Source of the DNA: Hydrogenedens sp964549105
Lineage (GTDB): Bacteria > Hydrogenedentota > Hydrogenedentia > Hydrogenedentales > Hydrogenedentaceae
Length of the DNA stretch: 64,000 bases
Direction: 5' to 3'
Assembly: GCA_964549105.1 (NCBI GenBank)
Contig: CAZJTZ010000007.1
Span: forward strand, 52,565 to 116,564
Under the pieces are notes generated by a model. The model searched no databases. It was not told the DNA's origin and saw only the letters and a list, made by a program, of their open reading frames with translations. Both the position numbers and the translations under genes were made by a program. Of the stretch, positions 52,983 through 62,832 are shown piece by piece (position 1 is the stretch's first letter; every line of letters begins with the position of its first letter).

Positions 52983-54284
52983 GTGGCAAAAAATATTCTA
53001 ATCACAAAAGAAGAAAGTCAACAAATTGCTCAGCAAATTATTGAAAAAATCCGATATATTTTAGACAACTTTGGACCTCGTGAACCGGGGTCAGAGAGCG
53101 AATACGAAACACAAAAATATCTGGCTGAAGAATTAGACGAGAATGCAACTTCGGTTTCCATAGAGCCTTTTCCTGTTGCTCCTATGGGTTTGCTTTTCTT
53201 TTTACCCTTAACAGGTATAATCGTTTTCTTTTCCTCCTTCGCTATTAATCTTCATCCTTACTTAGGGCTTGCAGGTATTTTTACATCCTTATTAATTGTA
53301 TGGTTTCAATTCGGACAATATCGCCGACTATTAGACCCCTTCTTACCCAAAAAAGAATCGAACAATGTCTTTGCACGATGGATACCTTCAGGTAAATCTA
53401 TAAAACAAAGGATTGTTTTATGTGGTCATGCGGATAGTGCTTATGAAATGAGGTTTAATCAATGGGGAAAAATTTATATCAAACTTGCCGTTGTAATTAT
53501 TCTTATATGCACAATCTACCTGTTTGTCATTGCCTTTTTACTCTCTTATGAACATTTCAGAGGACAAGAATTGACATTTATTCCTGAAATTATTAGAAAA
53601 CTTTCTATTGTTCCCGGTGCGTTATATGGGATAATTGCTGTTTCCTTTATCCGATTTTCTTATGTAGTTCCCGGCGCCAATGATAACCTTAGTGGTAGTT
53701 GCCTTGCTGTTGAAGTGTTAAAATGGTTCTCCAAACATCCATTCGAAATACAAAATACGGAGATTGATTGCCTAATCACAGGGAGTGAAGAAGCAGGACT
53801 TCGAGGAGCAATGGCATTCGTTGAAAAGCATAAGGAAGAATTGCAAAGCATACCTACCGTTGTAATTGCTATAGATACGATAAGTGATTTAAAAGATATG
53901 GGGGTAGCCGTTCGCGATTTGAATGGGTTACTACTTCATCACTCCGGTGCTATTTCTCTTTTATATCAAGCCGGGTCGGAATGTGGAGTTGAACTAAAGA
54001 ACATGTCCGTTTATCTGGGTTCGTCCGATGCAACTGTATTTACAAGGAATCGCATCCCTGCCACAGCATTTGTTGCGATGGACCCTTCTCCTGCAAGATA
54101 CTATCATACGCGTTATGATACAGTAGAGGCTATGAATAAAGATGCCCTATCCATAGGTTTAACTATAATAATACAGGCAGTTAAAAACTACGATACCTAT
54201 GGATTACCTGAAAATGGACTTTTACCCGTTTTTCAAAAGGAACAATCTTTAGAAAAATCGGCTGAAAAATTAGCAGTCGGATAA
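52983..54284 (+). CDS. Membrane-associated M28 family metallopeptidase
   Basis: 433 residues starting at a GTG, the best start because AGAGGAA lies about eight bases before it. N-terminal helical cap, then two hydrophobic segments at about 70-110 (LLFFLPLTGIIVFFSSFAINL) and 165-190, inserted before and within the peptidase fold. The M28 zinc residues are HAD (H149-D151), GANDNLSG (Asp), SEEAG (Glu pair), AIDTI and YHTRYDTVEAM. This matches aminopeptidase-like M28 proteins. The membrane insertions are unusual for plain soluble aminopeptidases. Substrate unknown. Follows plsC, likely one unit. Confidence 0.85.
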   Translation: MAKNILITKEESQQIAQQIIEKIRYILDNFGPREPGSESEYETQKYLAEELDENATSVSIEPFPVAPMGLLFFLPLTGIIVFFSSFAINLHPYLGLAGIFTSLLIVWFQFGQYRRLLDPFLPKKESNNVFARWIPSGKSIKQRIVLCGHADSAYEMRFNQWGKIYIKLAVVIILICTIYLFVIAFLLSYEHFRGQELTFIPEIIRKLSIVPGALYGIIAVSFIRFSYVVPGANDNLSGSCLAVEVLKWFSKHPFEIQNTEIDCLITGSEEAGLRGAMAFVEKHKEELQSIPTVVIAIDTISDLKDMGVAVRDLNGLLLHHSGAISLLYQAGSECGVELKNMSVYLGSSDATVFTRNRIPATAFVAMDPSPARYYHTRYDTVEAMNKDALSIGLTIIIQAVKNYDTYGLPENGLLPVFQKEQSLEKSAEKLAVG

Positions 54285-54433
54285 ACATTTTCCTTGTTAG
54301 AATTGCAATTGTTCTTAAAAAAGTTCAATAATATATATTATATTGTGTAAGCGAAGTTTTAATCTCCGTAGAGGGGATTGTTGTTTTTAAAGTTTGATGT
54401 AAACCCTAAAAATATGAATATGGAGTTAAATTT

Positions 54434-57400
54434 ATGAACAGACCTATGCATACTCTCGATGGTAATGAAGCAGTAGCAACGGTGGCCTATCAAGTAAATG
54501 ATGCGGCTGCTATTTATCCGATAACCCCTTCTTCGCCTATGGGAGAATTTATGGACCAATGGGTTGCTGAAGGCAGGAAAAATATCTGGGGAAACATACC
54601 TCAAGTCGTTGAGATGCAAAGTGAAGCCGGTGCCGCAGGAGCCGTTCATGGCTCATTGCAAGCCGGTGCTTTAACGACAACTTTTACTGCTTCCCAGGGT
54701 TTGATGTTAATGTTGCCCAATATGTATAAGATTGCAGGAGAATTAACTCCGACGGTGTTCCATGTCTCTGCCCGTTCTCTTGCTGTTCATGCTCTGTCTA
54801 TATTCGGAGACCATGCTGATGTCATGGCAGCACGAACCACAGGCTTCGCTCTACTGGCTTCTGCTTCAGTGCAAGAGGCAATGGATTTTGCTCTGATTGC
54901 TCAGTCAGCTACCTTAAAATCTCGTATTCCTTTCCTTCACTTTTTTGATGGTTTTCGTACCTCTCACGAGGTAGTCAAAATAGAAATGCTTACAGAGCAA
55001 GATATTCGAAGTATGATTGATGAAGAGTATATTCGTGCTCACCGTGAAAGAGCCCTTAATCCAGACCGTCCCGTTATCCGTGGGACAGCCCAAAATCCCG
55101 ATGTTTACTTTCAAGGGCGAGAAGCATGCAACCCCTACTATTTAGCCTGTCCCTCTATTGTCCAGGAATATATGGACCGTTTCGCTAAAATTGTAGGAAG
55201 ACAATACCACCTGTTCGATTATATCGGTGCTCCAGATGCAGAACGAGTATTAATTCTGATGGGTTCCGGTTGTGAAGCAGCAACAGAAACCATTGAATAT
55301 TTAGTCAATCATGGAGAAAAGGTAGGTGCTATTAAGGTTCGTCTTTACCGTCCATTTGATTCAAAAGCCTTCATAAAAGCCATTCCTCCATCCGTGAAGA
55401 AAATAGCCGTATTAGACCGTTGTAAAGAATCGGGTGCCCCTGGTGAACCAGTATATTTAGATGTGGTCAACGCTTTGAACGAATCCTTTGCCTCAGGAGA
55501 AACAAACTTAAAAGCCATGCCAAAAATTATCGGAGGTAGATATGGCTTATCCTCAAAAGAATTTACTCCAGCCATGATTAAAGGTGTGGTAGATGAACTT
55601 AATGAAGATAAACCCAAAAATCATTTTACCGTCGGTATTAAAGACGATGTAACAAACACAAGCATAGACTATGACCCTGACTTCTCTATTGAAGACCCCA
55701 AGGTTATTCGTGCTGTCTTCTATGGATTAGGTTCCGATGGAACGGTAGGAGCCAACAAAAACTCCATCAAGATTATCGGTGAAGATACACCCAATTATGC
55801 TCAGGGATATTTCGTTTATGATTCAAAAAAATCTGGTTCCATGACCGTATCCCATCTGCGGTTTGGACCCAAAGAAATCCGTTCAAACTATCTAATTACA
55901 AGGGCTAATTTTGTAGCATGCCATCAATTCAGTTTTATAGAAAAATACGATATCCTGAAAGTAGCAGAAAAGAACGCTACCTTCCTTCTCAATAGCCCCT
56001 ACGGTCCTGATGAAGTTTGGAATTATTTACCAAAGACAACCCAAAAACGGATTATAGAAAAAAACATTAAGTTTTATGTTATAGATGCTGTTAAAGTGGC
56101 TCGCGAAGCAGGGATGGGCGGAAGAATTAATACTATCATGCAGACCTGTTTCTTTGCTATAAGTGGAATTCTTCCAAGAGAAGAAGCGATTCAAGCCATT
56201 AAAGAATCTATCAAGAAAACTTATGGAAAACGGGGCGAAGCAATTGTTCAAAAAAACTGGCAGGCAGTTGACATGGCTCTTGACCATCTTCACGAAGTCA
56301 AAGTCCCCGATAAAGTAACCAGTTCCTTCGATTTTGCTCTACCTGTTCCAGAGGAGGCTCCCGATTTTGTAAAGAATATACTAGGAAAAATTATCTCTGG
56401 TGACGGAGATGAAGTTCCTGTGAGTGCTTTACCTTCTGATGGAACTTTTCCAACAGGCACAACAAAATGGGAAAAACGGAACATCGGTCTTGAAATCCCT
56501 GTTTGGGACCCAGAAGTATGTATTCAATGTGGAAAATGCGTCTTGGTCTGTCCGCATGCCGTTATTCGGGCAAAAATATATGACCCCCAGTGTTTAAAAA
56601 GTGCACCTCCAACCTTCAAATCCGCAGAACCCAAATGGAAAGAATACAAACAACTCCGCTACACCTTACAGGTGTCTCCAGAAGATTGCACAGGTTGCGG
56701 TTTGTGCTATGAAGTATGTATTGCCAAAGATAAGAAAGAAGTCAAAAAACGGGGTGTTACCATGCAATTACAAGCGCCTCTACGCATAACCGAAAGTGAA
56801 AATTGGAAATTTTTTGAAAGTATTCCTTATCTCGATAAAATAAAGTTAAACCTAAATCTAGTCAAAGATATTCAATTATTACAGCCTTTATTTGAGTTTT
56901 CTGGGGCATGTGGAGGTTGTGGTGAAACGCCATATATCAAATTAATATCCCAACTGTTTGGCGACCGTATGATAGTTGCGAATGCCACAGGTTGTTCCTC
57001 CATTTATGGCGGAAACCTGCCTACAACCCCATGGGCAACCAATGCAGAAGGAAAAGGTCCAGCCTGGAACAACTCCCTGTTTGAAGATAGTGCCGAATTC
57101 GGATTGGGTATGCGTGTAGCGGTAGATACACAATTATCTTATGCCCAACATCTACTCAAACAATTAGAAACCCAACTCGGCACGGAACTGGTTGAGTCAT
57201 TACTTAATGCAAACCAGACCACTGAAGAAGGTATTTTATCCCAGAGACAGCGTGTAAATGTGCTTAAACAAAAATTAAATAGCATAGATTCTCCACAAGC
57301 AAGAGAACTGTTATGTATTGCAGATGTGCTTGTAAAAAGAAGTGTCTGGTCTTTAGGCGGTGATGGTTGGGCTTACGATATTGGTTATGGTGGGCTGGAC

Positions 57401-58042
57401 CATGTAGTTGCTACAAATCGTGATATAAACATATTAGTTCTGGATACCGAAGTATATTCCAATACAGGTGGTCAGTGTTCAAAAGCAACACCTCGCGCCG
57501 CAGTTGCCAAATTTGCTGCGGGTGGAAAACCTACGCCCAAAAAAGACCTGGCTTTAATGGCAATGACTTATGGCACCTGTTATGTAGCCCGAGTTGCTAT
57601 GGGTGCAAACGATGCACAAACCATCAAAGCCTTCCGTGAAGCAGAAGCCTACCCCGGTCCATCACTAATTATTGCTTACTGCCATTGTATTGCTCATGGC
57701 TACAATCTGACAATGGGTTTGGAACAGCAGAAGAAGGCGGTTGCCACAGGACATTGGCAACTGGTAAGATTTAATCCTCTCCTCTTAAAAGAAGGGAAAA
57801 ATCCTATCCAATTAGATTCAAAAGAACCTTCCATGCCCTTACAGGATTATGTTTACAATGAGACCCGCTACAAGATGTTATCACTAAGCAATCCAGAAGT
57901 TGCAAAAAAACTTCTTCAAGAAGCAGAAAAAGATATTAAAATGCGGTGGAAATTATACGAACATTTGTCTTCTATGACTTGTGATGAATTGCAGTCCAAC
58001 ATGGAAAATATTCAGAAAACAATAACAGAAACACAGATATAA
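54434..58042 (+). CDS. nifJ: Pyruvate:ferredoxin (flavodoxin) oxidoreductase
   Basis: 1202 residues, a single-chain PFOR that turns pyruvate and CoA into acetyl-CoA, CO2 and reduced ferredoxin. Domain I opens with GNEAVATVAYQVNDAAAIYPITPSSPMGE; the CoA/domain III area follows. Two [4Fe-4S] ferredoxin motifs sit at ~696-707 (CIQCGKCVLVCP) and ~752 (CTGCGLCYEVC). The thiamine-diphosphate domain ends it (GACGGCGETPYIK, NATGCSSIYGG, GDGWAYDIGYGGLDHV). Full length. An adjacent DHOD-like gene is the common companion of this enzyme. It points to anaerobic metabolism. Confidence 0.97.
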   Translation: MNRPMHTLDGNEAVATVAYQVNDAAAIYPITPSSPMGEFMDQWVAEGRKNIWGNIPQVVEMQSEAGAAGAVHGSLQAGALTTTFTASQGLMLMLPNMYKIAGELTPTVFHVSARSLAVHALSIFGDHADVMAARTTGFALLASASVQEAMDFALIAQSATLKSRIPFLHFFDGFRTSHEVVKIEMLTEQDIRSMIDEEYIRAHRERALNPDRPVIRGTAQNPDVYFQGREACNPYYLACPSIVQEYMDRFAKIVGRQYHLFDYIGAPDAERVLILMGSGCEAATETIEYLVNHGEKVGAIKVRLYRPFDSKAFIKAIPPSVKKIAVLDRCKESGAPGEPVYLDVVNALNESFASGETNLKAMPKIIGGRYGLSSKEFTPAMIKGVVDELNEDKPKNHFTVGIKDDVTNTSIDYDPDFSIEDPKVIRAVFYGLGSDGTVGANKNSIKIIGEDTPNYAQGYFVYDSKKSGSMTVSHLRFGPKEIRSNYLITRANFVACHQFSFIEKYDILKVAEKNATFLLNSPYGPDEVWNYLPKTTQKRIIEKNIKFYVIDAVKVAREAGMGGRINTIMQTCFFAISGILPREEAIQAIKESIKKTYGKRGEAIVQKNWQAVDMALDHLHEVKVPDKVTSSFDFALPVPEEAPDFVKNILGKIISGDGDEVPVSALPSDGTFPTGTTKWEKRNIGLEIPVWDPEVCIQCGKCVLVCPHAVIRAKIYDPQCLKSAPPTFKSAEPKWKEYKQLRYTLQVSPEDCTGCGLCYEVCIAKDKKEVKKRGVTMQLQAPLRITESENWKFFESIPYLDKIKLNLNLVKDIQLLQPLFEFSGACGGCGETPYIKLISQLFGDRMIVANATGCSSIYGGNLPTTPWATNAEGKGPAWNNSLFEDSAEFGLGMRVAVDTQLSYAQHLLKQLETQLGTELVESLLNANQTTEEGILSQRQRVNVLKQKLNSIDSPQARELLCIADVLVKRSVWSLGGDGWAYDIGYGGLDHVVATNRDINILVLDTEVYSNTGGQCSKATPRAAVAKFAAGGKPTPKKDLALMAMTYGTCYVARVAMGANDAQTIKAFREAEAYPGPSLIIAYCHCIAHGYNLTMGLEQQKKAVATGHWQLVRFNPLLLKEGKNPIQLDSKEPSMPLQDYVYNETRYKMLSLSNPEVAKKLLQEAEKDIKMRWKLYEHLSSMTCDELQSNMENIQKTITETQI

Positions 58043-58078
58043 TTCTTTTGAATGAAATTATAAAAAAGGAGTTTGACC

Positions 58079-59080
58079 ATGGCAGAATTAACAACAAATT
58101 ATCTTGGGTTTGCCCTTAAAAACCCGCTTGTCGTATCACCCTCTCCCCTGTGCGATAATATAGATAATATAAAAAGGATGGAAGATGTAGGTGCTTCCGC
58201 GGTAGTTCTTCATTCTTTATTTGAAGAGCAAATTACATTATTGAGTAATGAATTAGATAGCAATCTTTCATTAGGGGCAGAAAGTTTTGCAGAAGCTATT
58301 ACCTATTTCCCTTATTTGAGCGATTTTCGTATGGGTCCTGATGCCTACCTTGAACATATACATAAGGCTAAACAATCCGTGTCTATACCAATCGTGGGCA
58401 GTTTAAACGGTGTCTCCAAAGGCGGATGGGTTGAATACGCACGAAAGATACAGTCAGCCGGTGCAGATGCCCTTGAACTGAATATCTACTTTATTCCTAC
58501 TGACCCGAACATGACAGATAACTATATCTCAGATATGTATGTTGATTTAGTAAAAGAAATTAAAAAAGTTGTGACTATTCCACTGGCAGTAAAGATTGGT
58601 CCCTACTTCACATCCTTGCCTAATATAGCCAGGAATCTTGTTGACGCTGGTGCTAATGCACTCGTGTTCTTTAATCGCTTCTATCAGCCAGATTTTAATC
58701 TGGATAATTTGGAGGTTACCCCTCACATCAATTTAAGCACATCTAACGAACTTTTGCTCCGTTTACGCTGGGTTGCTATCCTGTATGGAAGAATCAATGT
58801 GGACTTTGCCATTACAGGTGGCGTTCATACTGCTGAAGATGTGGTTAAATCTATGATGGCAGGTGCAAAAGTCGCAATGATGACTTCAGCACTACTCAAA
58901 TACGGTATACCGCATCTGGGAACCGTTTTGAAAAAATTAGAACAATGGATGAATGAACGAGAATATGATTCTATCGAGGTAATGCAGGGAAGTATGAGCC
59001 AAAAATCGGTGAATGAACCTGCGGCATTCGAGCGTGCAAATTACATGCAAGCCCTTACACGATACACTGCGGGCAGTTAG
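58079..59080 (+). CDS. Dihydroorotate dehydrogenase-like flavoprotein
   Basis: 333 residues from the ATG at 58079, nine bases after AAGGA; a TTG at 58073 is less likely. TIM-barrel DHOD-fold: LGFALKNPLVVSPSPLCDN, IPIVGSLNGVSKGGWVEYAR, ADALELNIYFIPTDPN, VTIPLAVKIGPYFTSL, GANALVFFNRFY and ITGGVHTAEDVVKSMMAGAKVAMMTSALL (FMN phosphate site). It lacks the usual PyrD dihydroorotate loop, and this subfamily often sits next to nifJ, so a role with PFOR rather than pyrimidine synthesis is inferred. 36 bases after nifJ. Confidence 0.85.
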   Translation: MAELTTNYLGFALKNPLVVSPSPLCDNIDNIKRMEDVGASAVVLHSLFEEQITLLSNELDSNLSLGAESFAEAITYFPYLSDFRMGPDAYLEHIHKAKQSVSIPIVGSLNGVSKGGWVEYARKIQSAGADALELNIYFIPTDPNMTDNYISDMYVDLVKEIKKVVTIPLAVKIGPYFTSLPNIARNLVDAGANALVFFNRFYQPDFNLDNLEVTPHINLSTSNELLLRLRWVAILYGRINVDFAITGGVHTAEDVVKSMMAGAKVAMMTSALLKYGIPHLGTVLKKLEQWMNEREYDSIEVMQGSMSQKSVNEPAAFERANYMQALTRYTAGS

Positions 59081-59140
59081 CAACATTATAAAAAAAACAA
59101 TTCAAAAATTTTTCTGTGGCGGACAACCAAGCTATCGAGT

Positions 59141-61300
59141 ATGTCTTCTTTAAACCCTGAACAAATAAATGCTGTGTGCTCAGATAAATCCGCAGTTTTG
59201 GTGCTATCAGGTGCAGGGACAGGCAAGACAAGGGTCATCGTAGAACATATTATATGGCTCATAAATGAAAAAAAGGTGTCTCCTCAGCGAATCCTTGCTG
59301 TTACCTTTACAAATAAAGCCGCAGATGAAATGAAAAGAAGAGTTCTAAGTAAAATTCCTAATTCAGACAAACAGCCCTGGGTAGGAACTTTCCACTCTTT
59401 TGGTTTGCAATTTTTAAGAAGATATGCCACTTATATAGGTTTGAAAAACAATTTCATTCTCATAGATGATGATGACCAGATTTCTCTTATTAAAAAACTC
59501 TTAAAAGCAGACCCTATCCTGTTGGAGCAATTTACTCCACGCGGAGCCCTGGCCTGGATAAGTAGATACAAACAAAATATTTCTGACCCTACAAATAATA
59601 CCATTATTCCCCCTAATCCCCATTTCCCCAAAGTGTGGGATTTATATAATGATTATCTCCAATCCCAGAACATAGTAGATTTCGATGACTTAATCTCACT
59701 CCCTGTAAAAATTTTAGAAGAGAACAGTTCTATTCGGGATAAAATTCAAAACTACTTCACCGATGTATTGGTAGATGAGTTTCAAGACACCAATTATGCA
59801 CAGTTCAGACTTGTTCACGCCTTAAAGGGACCTTACAACCGCATTTTTGTAGTCGGAGACGAAGACCAATGTATTTACTCCTGGCGCGGTAGTGATTTGA
59901 ACAATATCTTGAACTTTACAGAAACATTTCCAGGAAGTTTTGTATTTCGTCTAGAACAAAATTACAGAAGTACCCAGAACATTCTCCTTTTAGCCAACAA
60001 ACTCGTAGAACACAATGAAAACCGATTGGGTAAAAAATTATGGACTCAAAACGAGGAAGGAGAAAAAATACAGTTCTACTGGGCAAAAACAGACGAAGAC
60101 GAGGCAGAATGGATTGCTAATGATATTCAAAAAAACCAATATCCATTAGAAAAAGTGGCAGTTTTATTCCGTACCAATCACCAATCCCGTCCTTTTGAAG
60201 AAGCCTTTCGCCGAAGAGGAATGCCTCATATCGTTATCGGAGGTATTCGTTTCTATGCAAAGAAAGAAATAAAGGATATTATCGCCTACCTGCGTCTTTT
60301 GACCAATGAAAGTGATGATGACGCCTTGCGAAGAATTATTAATGTCCCACACCGCAATCTGGGAGAGACAAGTATAAAACAAATTGAAGAATATGCAAGG
60401 CAAAAAAAATCAACCTTATTCCAGCTTCTACGAGAAATAGAACACAATGAGATTTTCCCTTTAAGAACTCGGAAATCTGTGACAAATTTTGTTCATCTGA
60501 TAGACGAAATAAAACTATACTCAAAAGAGAAACCGATAGGGGAGACCGTCAAATATTTAATTGAAAAAACAGGTTATCTCGATTACATTAATGAAGTGGG
60601 TCAAAAAGAAGGGAAAGATAGAGAAGGAAGCATACAGGAATTTATCGTTATTTGCGAACAGTATGCAACAAGAGGAAAAACATTACTTGAATTTCTCCAG
60701 GAATTAGCCCTGATGACAGATTTAGATACAACACAACCCAAACAGAATGCGATTCATCTTTTAACCTGCCATAGTGCCAAAGGACTTGAATTCGATTATG
60801 TCTATCTCACAGGTCTGGAAGATGGATTGTTCCCTTATCTCGACGAAGATGATACTGCAACAGACCTCGAAGAAGAACGACGACTTTGCTATGTGGCTAT
60901 GACCCGTGCCCGCAAAAAACTTGTCTTATCAGGTTCTGCCTCACGACTTTACTATGGTAGAGTGATACCCGACAGAGATATGTCCCGATTTTTATTTGAG
61001 ATAGACTTAAAGAATTTAAATGTATACGGTATAGAAGATAAAAAAGAAACAAAAAGAGAACAAAAAAATGATGTAAAATCTTATTCAGGACAGGAAACCG
61101 ATTTTGAGAAAAAAGGAAAAGAACAAGATTATGGGGTAGGTTCAAAAGTCTGGCATGCTAAATTTGGGTATGGCGTCGTTTTGAATACAGAAGGCAAAGG
61201 GGGTAAAATGAGAGTAAAAGTCCGTTTTGACTCTGGTAAAATCGCTGTGCTCGTGGCAAACATGGCACCTATGGAAATCATTGAGAGGAGAAGAAATTGA
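59141..61300 (+). CDS. pcrA: UvrD/PcrA-type DNA helicase
   Basis: 719 residues, a superfamily 1A helicase. Motif I is LSGAGTGKTR (24-30), motif Ia AVTFTNKAADEMKRR, motif II VDEFQDTN, motif III VVGDEDQCIYSWRGSD, motif IV LEQNYRST, motif V LTCHSAKGLEFDYVYLTGLEDGLFP, motif VI EERRLCYVAMTRARKKL. The C-terminal Tudor-like domain is visible (GVGSKVWHAKFGYGVVLNTEG). UvrD and PcrA cannot be separated from this alone. It overlaps pheA by four bases. Confidence 0.94.
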   Translation: MSSLNPEQINAVCSDKSAVLVLSGAGTGKTRVIVEHIIWLINEKKVSPQRILAVTFTNKAADEMKRRVLSKIPNSDKQPWVGTFHSFGLQFLRRYATYIGLKNNFILIDDDDQISLIKKLLKADPILLEQFTPRGALAWISRYKQNISDPTNNTIIPPNPHFPKVWDLYNDYLQSQNIVDFDDLISLPVKILEENSSIRDKIQNYFTDVLVDEFQDTNYAQFRLVHALKGPYNRIFVVGDEDQCIYSWRGSDLNNILNFTETFPGSFVFRLEQNYRSTQNILLLANKLVEHNENRLGKKLWTQNEEGEKIQFYWAKTDEDEAEWIANDIQKNQYPLEKVAVLFRTNHQSRPFEEAFRRRGMPHIVIGGIRFYAKKEIKDIIAYLRLLTNESDDDALRRIINVPHRNLGETSIKQIEEYARQKKSTLFQLLREIEHNEIFPLRTRKSVTNFVHLIDEIKLYSKEKPIGETVKYLIEKTGYLDYINEVGQKEGKDREGSIQEFIVICEQYATRGKTLLEFLQELALMTDLDTTQPKQNAIHLLTCHSAKGLEFDYVYLTGLEDGLFPYLDEDDTATDLEEERRLCYVAMTRARKKLVLSGSASRLYYGRVIPDRDMSRFLFEIDLKNLNVYGIEDKKETKREQKNDVKSYSGQETDFEKKGKEQDYGVGSKVWHAKFGYGVVLNTEGKGGKMRVKVRFDSGKIAVLVANMAPMEIIERRRN

Positions 61301-62373
61301 ATATTGATGAATTAAGAAAAAAAATCGATGAAATTGACCAAAAAATAATTAGTCTTCTCAACGAAAGGGCTATTTGTGCCCAGGAAATAGGCCATATTAA
61401 AAGTAAGTCAAACGCACCCATTTATGTACCTGAACGCGAAAAAACAATAATTGAAAAATTGCTACAATTAAATCACGGCCCTCTGGATGAACGAGCCATC
61501 TGTTCTATCTACCGCGAAATTATGAGTGCTATCCGTTCCCTGGAAAAACCTACCCGTGTCGCTTTCTTGGGACCACAAGATACATTTAGCCACATGGCTG
61601 CAATTCGAGTTTTTGGTAGTACGGCGGAATATCATCCCCTCCCTTCCTTTGCAGATGTATTCACGGAAGTAGAACGACAACGAATTGATTATGGCGTTGT
61701 GCCCATTGAAAGTTCTATCGGAGGCTCAGTTAGCGATACATTAGACCTCTTTATCAATTCAGACCTAAAAATTATTAATGAAGTCTTACTAAGAATCTCT
61801 CAGAATCTCCTTGCAAATTGTTCCCTCAACCAAATTCGTCGAGTTTATTCAAAAGATAATGCACTTTTACAATGCCGAAACTGGCTGCGTGCCAATCTCC
61901 CCGGGATAGAATTAATCGAAGTATCCAGCACCGCAGAAGCAGCCCGTCGTGCTGCGGAAGAACCCTTTACCGCAGCCATCGCCAGCAAATTGGCAGCACA
62001 AACTTACAACCTTGAAATTGTCGTAGAAAGTATAGAAGACATGGCTCATAACTACACACGATTCGTGGTGTTAGGGCATCAAATTGTAGAACCTACTGGG
62101 GACGATAAAACTTCATTACTCCTCTCCGTTAAAGATAAACCCGGGGCACTGTATAATCTACTTGTGCCTTTTGCTGAGTCAAATATCAATTTAACAAGAA
62201 TCGAATCGCGTCCCTCTCGTCAGGCTCCCTGGGAATATGTATTCTTCATTGACTTCCTTGGACATATCAAAGACCAAAAATCGCAAGAGGTTGTTGAAAA
62301 AATTAGCGACAGGGCTCGCAACCTCAAAATTTTAGGCTCTTTCCCCCGTGCCACTGCTGAACAAAATGTCTAA
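61297..62373 (+). CDS. pheA: Chorismate mutase/prephenate dehydratase
   Basis: 358 residues starting at a TTG whose TGA partner ends the helicase gene (TTGA overlap); GAGGAG lies eight bases upstream. An N-terminal chorismate mutase (residues ~1-88, NIDELRKKIDEIDQKIISLLNERAICAQEIG) is followed by prephenate dehydratase (residues ~90-270: VAFLGPQDTFSHMAAIRVFG, GVVPIESSIGGSVSDTLDLF, ASKLAAQTYNLEIVVESIED, NYTRFVVLG) and an ACT domain (~280-350: TSLLLSVKDKPGALYNLLVPF, INLTRIESRPSR). It makes phenylpyruvate for phenylalanine; the ACT domain fits feedback control by Phe. Confidence 0.95.
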   Translation: MNIDELRKKIDEIDQKIISLLNERAICAQEIGHIKSKSNAPIYVPEREKTIIEKLLQLNHGPLDERAICSIYREIMSAIRSLEKPTRVAFLGPQDTFSHMAAIRVFGSTAEYHPLPSFADVFTEVERQRIDYGVVPIESSIGGSVSDTLDLFINSDLKIINEVLLRISQNLLANCSLNQIRRVYSKDNALLQCRNWLRANLPGIELIEVSSTAEAARRAAEEPFTAAIASKLAAQTYNLEIVVESIEDMAHNYTRFVVLGHQIVEPTGDDKTSLLLSVKDKPGALYNLLVPFAESNINLTRIESRPSRQAPWEYVFFIDFLGHIKDQKSQEVVEKISDRARNLKILGSFPRATAEQNV

Positions 62374-62538
62374 ATCCCCACAACTGTCCAATAAAAGTAT
62401 AGACATTCCTTTCATAATTTCAACAACAATTTTTTCTATAAGAATAAAGACAACAATATTTCTATCCCAAAAATCTTCTACAAATAAAGAGGGAATCCCA
62501 ATTCACTAACAGACATGTATAAAAAGATGAAAACCCAT

Positions 62539-62564
62539 GTAGGGGTTTGATTTATCAAACACCC
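62539..62564 (+). repeat. TGTAGGGG-family palindromic element, copy 3
   Basis: Starts with GTAGGGGTTTGAT, continues TTATCAAACACCC: stem TTTGAT/ATCAAA and outer GGG/CCC, inner bases unlike copies 1 and 2 but the same GTAGGGG entry. REP-like. Confidence 0.6.
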
Positions 62565-62601
62565 AAATTCCGATATCTAATATGCTATAACCTGAATCTT
62601 T

Positions 62602-62625
62602 GTGCACGAGGAATCGTGCCCCTAC
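62602..62625 (-). repeat. TGTAGGGG-family palindromic element, copy 4
   Basis: Reads TGTAGGGGCACGATTCCTCG then TGCAC on the minus strand: stem GCACGA/TCGTGC with loop TTCC. Opposite orientation to copy 3, 38 bases away. Confidence 0.6.
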
Positions 62626-62832
62626 AATAACACAAAAATATAAATTTATGATAGGTTATACATAAAACAATAGATATTATATGCGATTAATATATTCATT
62701 TCTGTAAGGGATAAAATATATAAATCAACTAAACATTAACCATTACGGAGAAAATAGTATTTTCTTATCCATATCAATGTCCAAAAACTCTTCCCAAATC
62801 TTTTAGTGGACAGCAACGGTATGTGTTATTTT

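Larger units (their letters stand above)
62374..62832. other. Intergenic region with two TGTAGGGG-type hairpins
   Basis: About 460 AT-rich bases between convergent pheA and the GLUG protein. Besides the two palindromic elements (62539-62564, 62602-62625) nothing is recognised. No clear terminator T-run next to either gene was seen. Confidence 0.5.
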
